DNA from: Faecalicoccus sp.
GTDB lineage: Bacteria > Bacillota_I > Bacilli_A > Erysipelotrichales > Erysipelotrichaceae
Assembly (NCBI GenBank): GCA_017941505.1
Contig: JAGAWH010000034.1
Location: 1-14,096, forward strand
Direction of reading: 5' to 3'
Length of the DNA: 14,096 bases
Positions 13,472 through 14,096 of this stretch are shown in pieces; within the stretch, counting starts at the first letter, position 1, and each line of letters opens with the position of its first letter. The position numbers were made by a program, and so were the translations under genes. The notes under the pieces were generated by a model, which saw nothing but the letters and a program-made list of their open reading frames with translations, had not been told where the DNA came from and did not search any database.

Positions 13472-14096
13472 ATGATGAGAAAATTTTTTACTATGTTTAC
13501 AGCAATATTGACCTGTCTATGCATGACTGCATGCAGCTCTGGAGGAGGAACAAATACCGAGGAGTCAGAACAAGTTAAAACTGTAGAAGAGACAAAAGAG
13601 GAATACACAATCAATACAGATATTTGTCATGCAGGAACGGATTCGTATTACAGAGAGGGTGGGACCGGAGTACTTTATGGATGGGGGTTTCTGCCTGTAG
13701 ATGCTGATTCTGACAAGAAACCTGAAGATGGTATTGTAGTAGTGGCTAACTTCCTTAATCGTAGCGACAGCCCAACCGAATTTCAGCACTTTTTCTGGAT
13801 TAAAGCGTTCCAAAGTGGAGTTGAATTAGATGATATGTATGTTTATTCCGATATTGAGTTTAAACCTTTAGACAACTGGACAAAGTCGGTGATGGGTGGC
13901 GCAACAATACAAGTTGCGAAAGCGTTCGAATTAAATGATGACAGTCCTGTTACTGTCAGATTGTATGAACAATTGATGCCGGATAACTTTGTTGAGATTA
14001 TAATCGATCCAAGCAAAAAGGAGGAAGATAGTTCAACTGATAAAAAAGATGATAAGAAAGAAGATGGGAAGAAAGAAGAAAAGAAGAGTAAAACAG
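13472..14096 (+). CDS. DUF5067-like lipoprotein, 3' end outside the window
   Basis: The frame is open from ATG 13472 to the window end (208 residues visible), and GGAG lies 9 bases upstream. A lysine-containing N-terminus and hydrophobic stretch end in MTAC, a lipobox with Cys21 as the lipidated residue, followed by SSGGGTNTEE. The domain at about 65-180 has the DUF5067 pattern: IVVVANFLNRSDSPTEFQHF, then AFQSGVELDD, a Gly-rich turn (VMGGATIQVAKAF) and SPVTVRLYE. The tail is a Lys/Glu/Asp-rich low-complexity stretch that continues past the edge. It is likely anchored on the outer face of the membrane; its function is unknown. A second ATG at 13475 is an equally possible start. Confidence 0.85.
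   Translation, partial: MMRKFFTMFTAILTCLCMTACSSGGGTNTEESEQVKTVEETKEEYTINTDICHAGTDSYYREGGTGVLYGWGFLPVDADSDKKPEDGIVVVANFLNRSDSPTEFQHFFWIKAFQSGVELDDMYVYSDIEFKPLDNWTKSVMGGATIQVAKAFELNDDSPVTVRLYEQLMPDNFVEIIIDPSKKEEDSSTDKKDDKKEDGKKEEKKSKT

Overview
This window reads as the chromosome of a low-GC Bacillota bacterium, most likely of the Erysipelotrichia type. That placement rests on strong AGGAGG-type ribosome-binding sites, AT-rich intergenic DNA, a secA-prfB gene pair, RF2 made by programmed frameshifting, an ECF-type transporter S subunit and abundant hairpin-plus-T-tract terminators. The family-level placement is inference. No rRNA, tRNA, CRISPR array, transposase or integrase was seen.

Layout: (1) 1-815, the end of a PHP-family phosphatase, convergent with (2) 857-1813 (-), a P1-family self-processing peptidase; the two share a bidirectional terminator. 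(3) 1871-4622 (+), a three-gene operon of mutY, a PfkB-type sugar kinase and an alpha/beta hydrolase whose nucleophile appears to be Cys. mutY and the peptidase diverge from overlapping -10 boxes, and mutY may be leaderless. (4) 4654-6302 (-), a two-gene ABC exporter operon whose ATPase carries an N-terminal Phd/YefM-type antitoxin domain; this is the most unusual protein here. (5) 6428-9922 (+), secA then prfB. secA lacks the C-terminal zinc tail, and prfB needs a +1 frameshift at CTT TGA C. (6) 9974-10871 (+), a membrane-anchored DUF4430-like protein overlapping an ECF S subunit, followed by (7) 10884-11942, a three-part protein with a YjbR/MmcQ-like domain and an EVE/PUA-like domain. (8) 12016-13271, a decaying two-gene cassette resembling an AbiE toxin-antitoxin pair. 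The first gene is open; the nucleotidyltransferase gene is broken by three frameshifts. An 11-base repeat of the upstream terminator core brackets the cassette. (9) 13472 to the window end, a DUF5067-like lipoprotein that runs off the edge.

Housekeeping functions (protein secretion, translation termination, oxidative DNA repair) alternate with accessory modules (ABC exporter, ECF uptake, AbiE remnant). The best candidates for undescribed biology are the antitoxin-ABC ATPase fusion, the YjbR-EVE fusion with its unnamed N-terminal module, and the orphan DUF4430/ECF-S pair.
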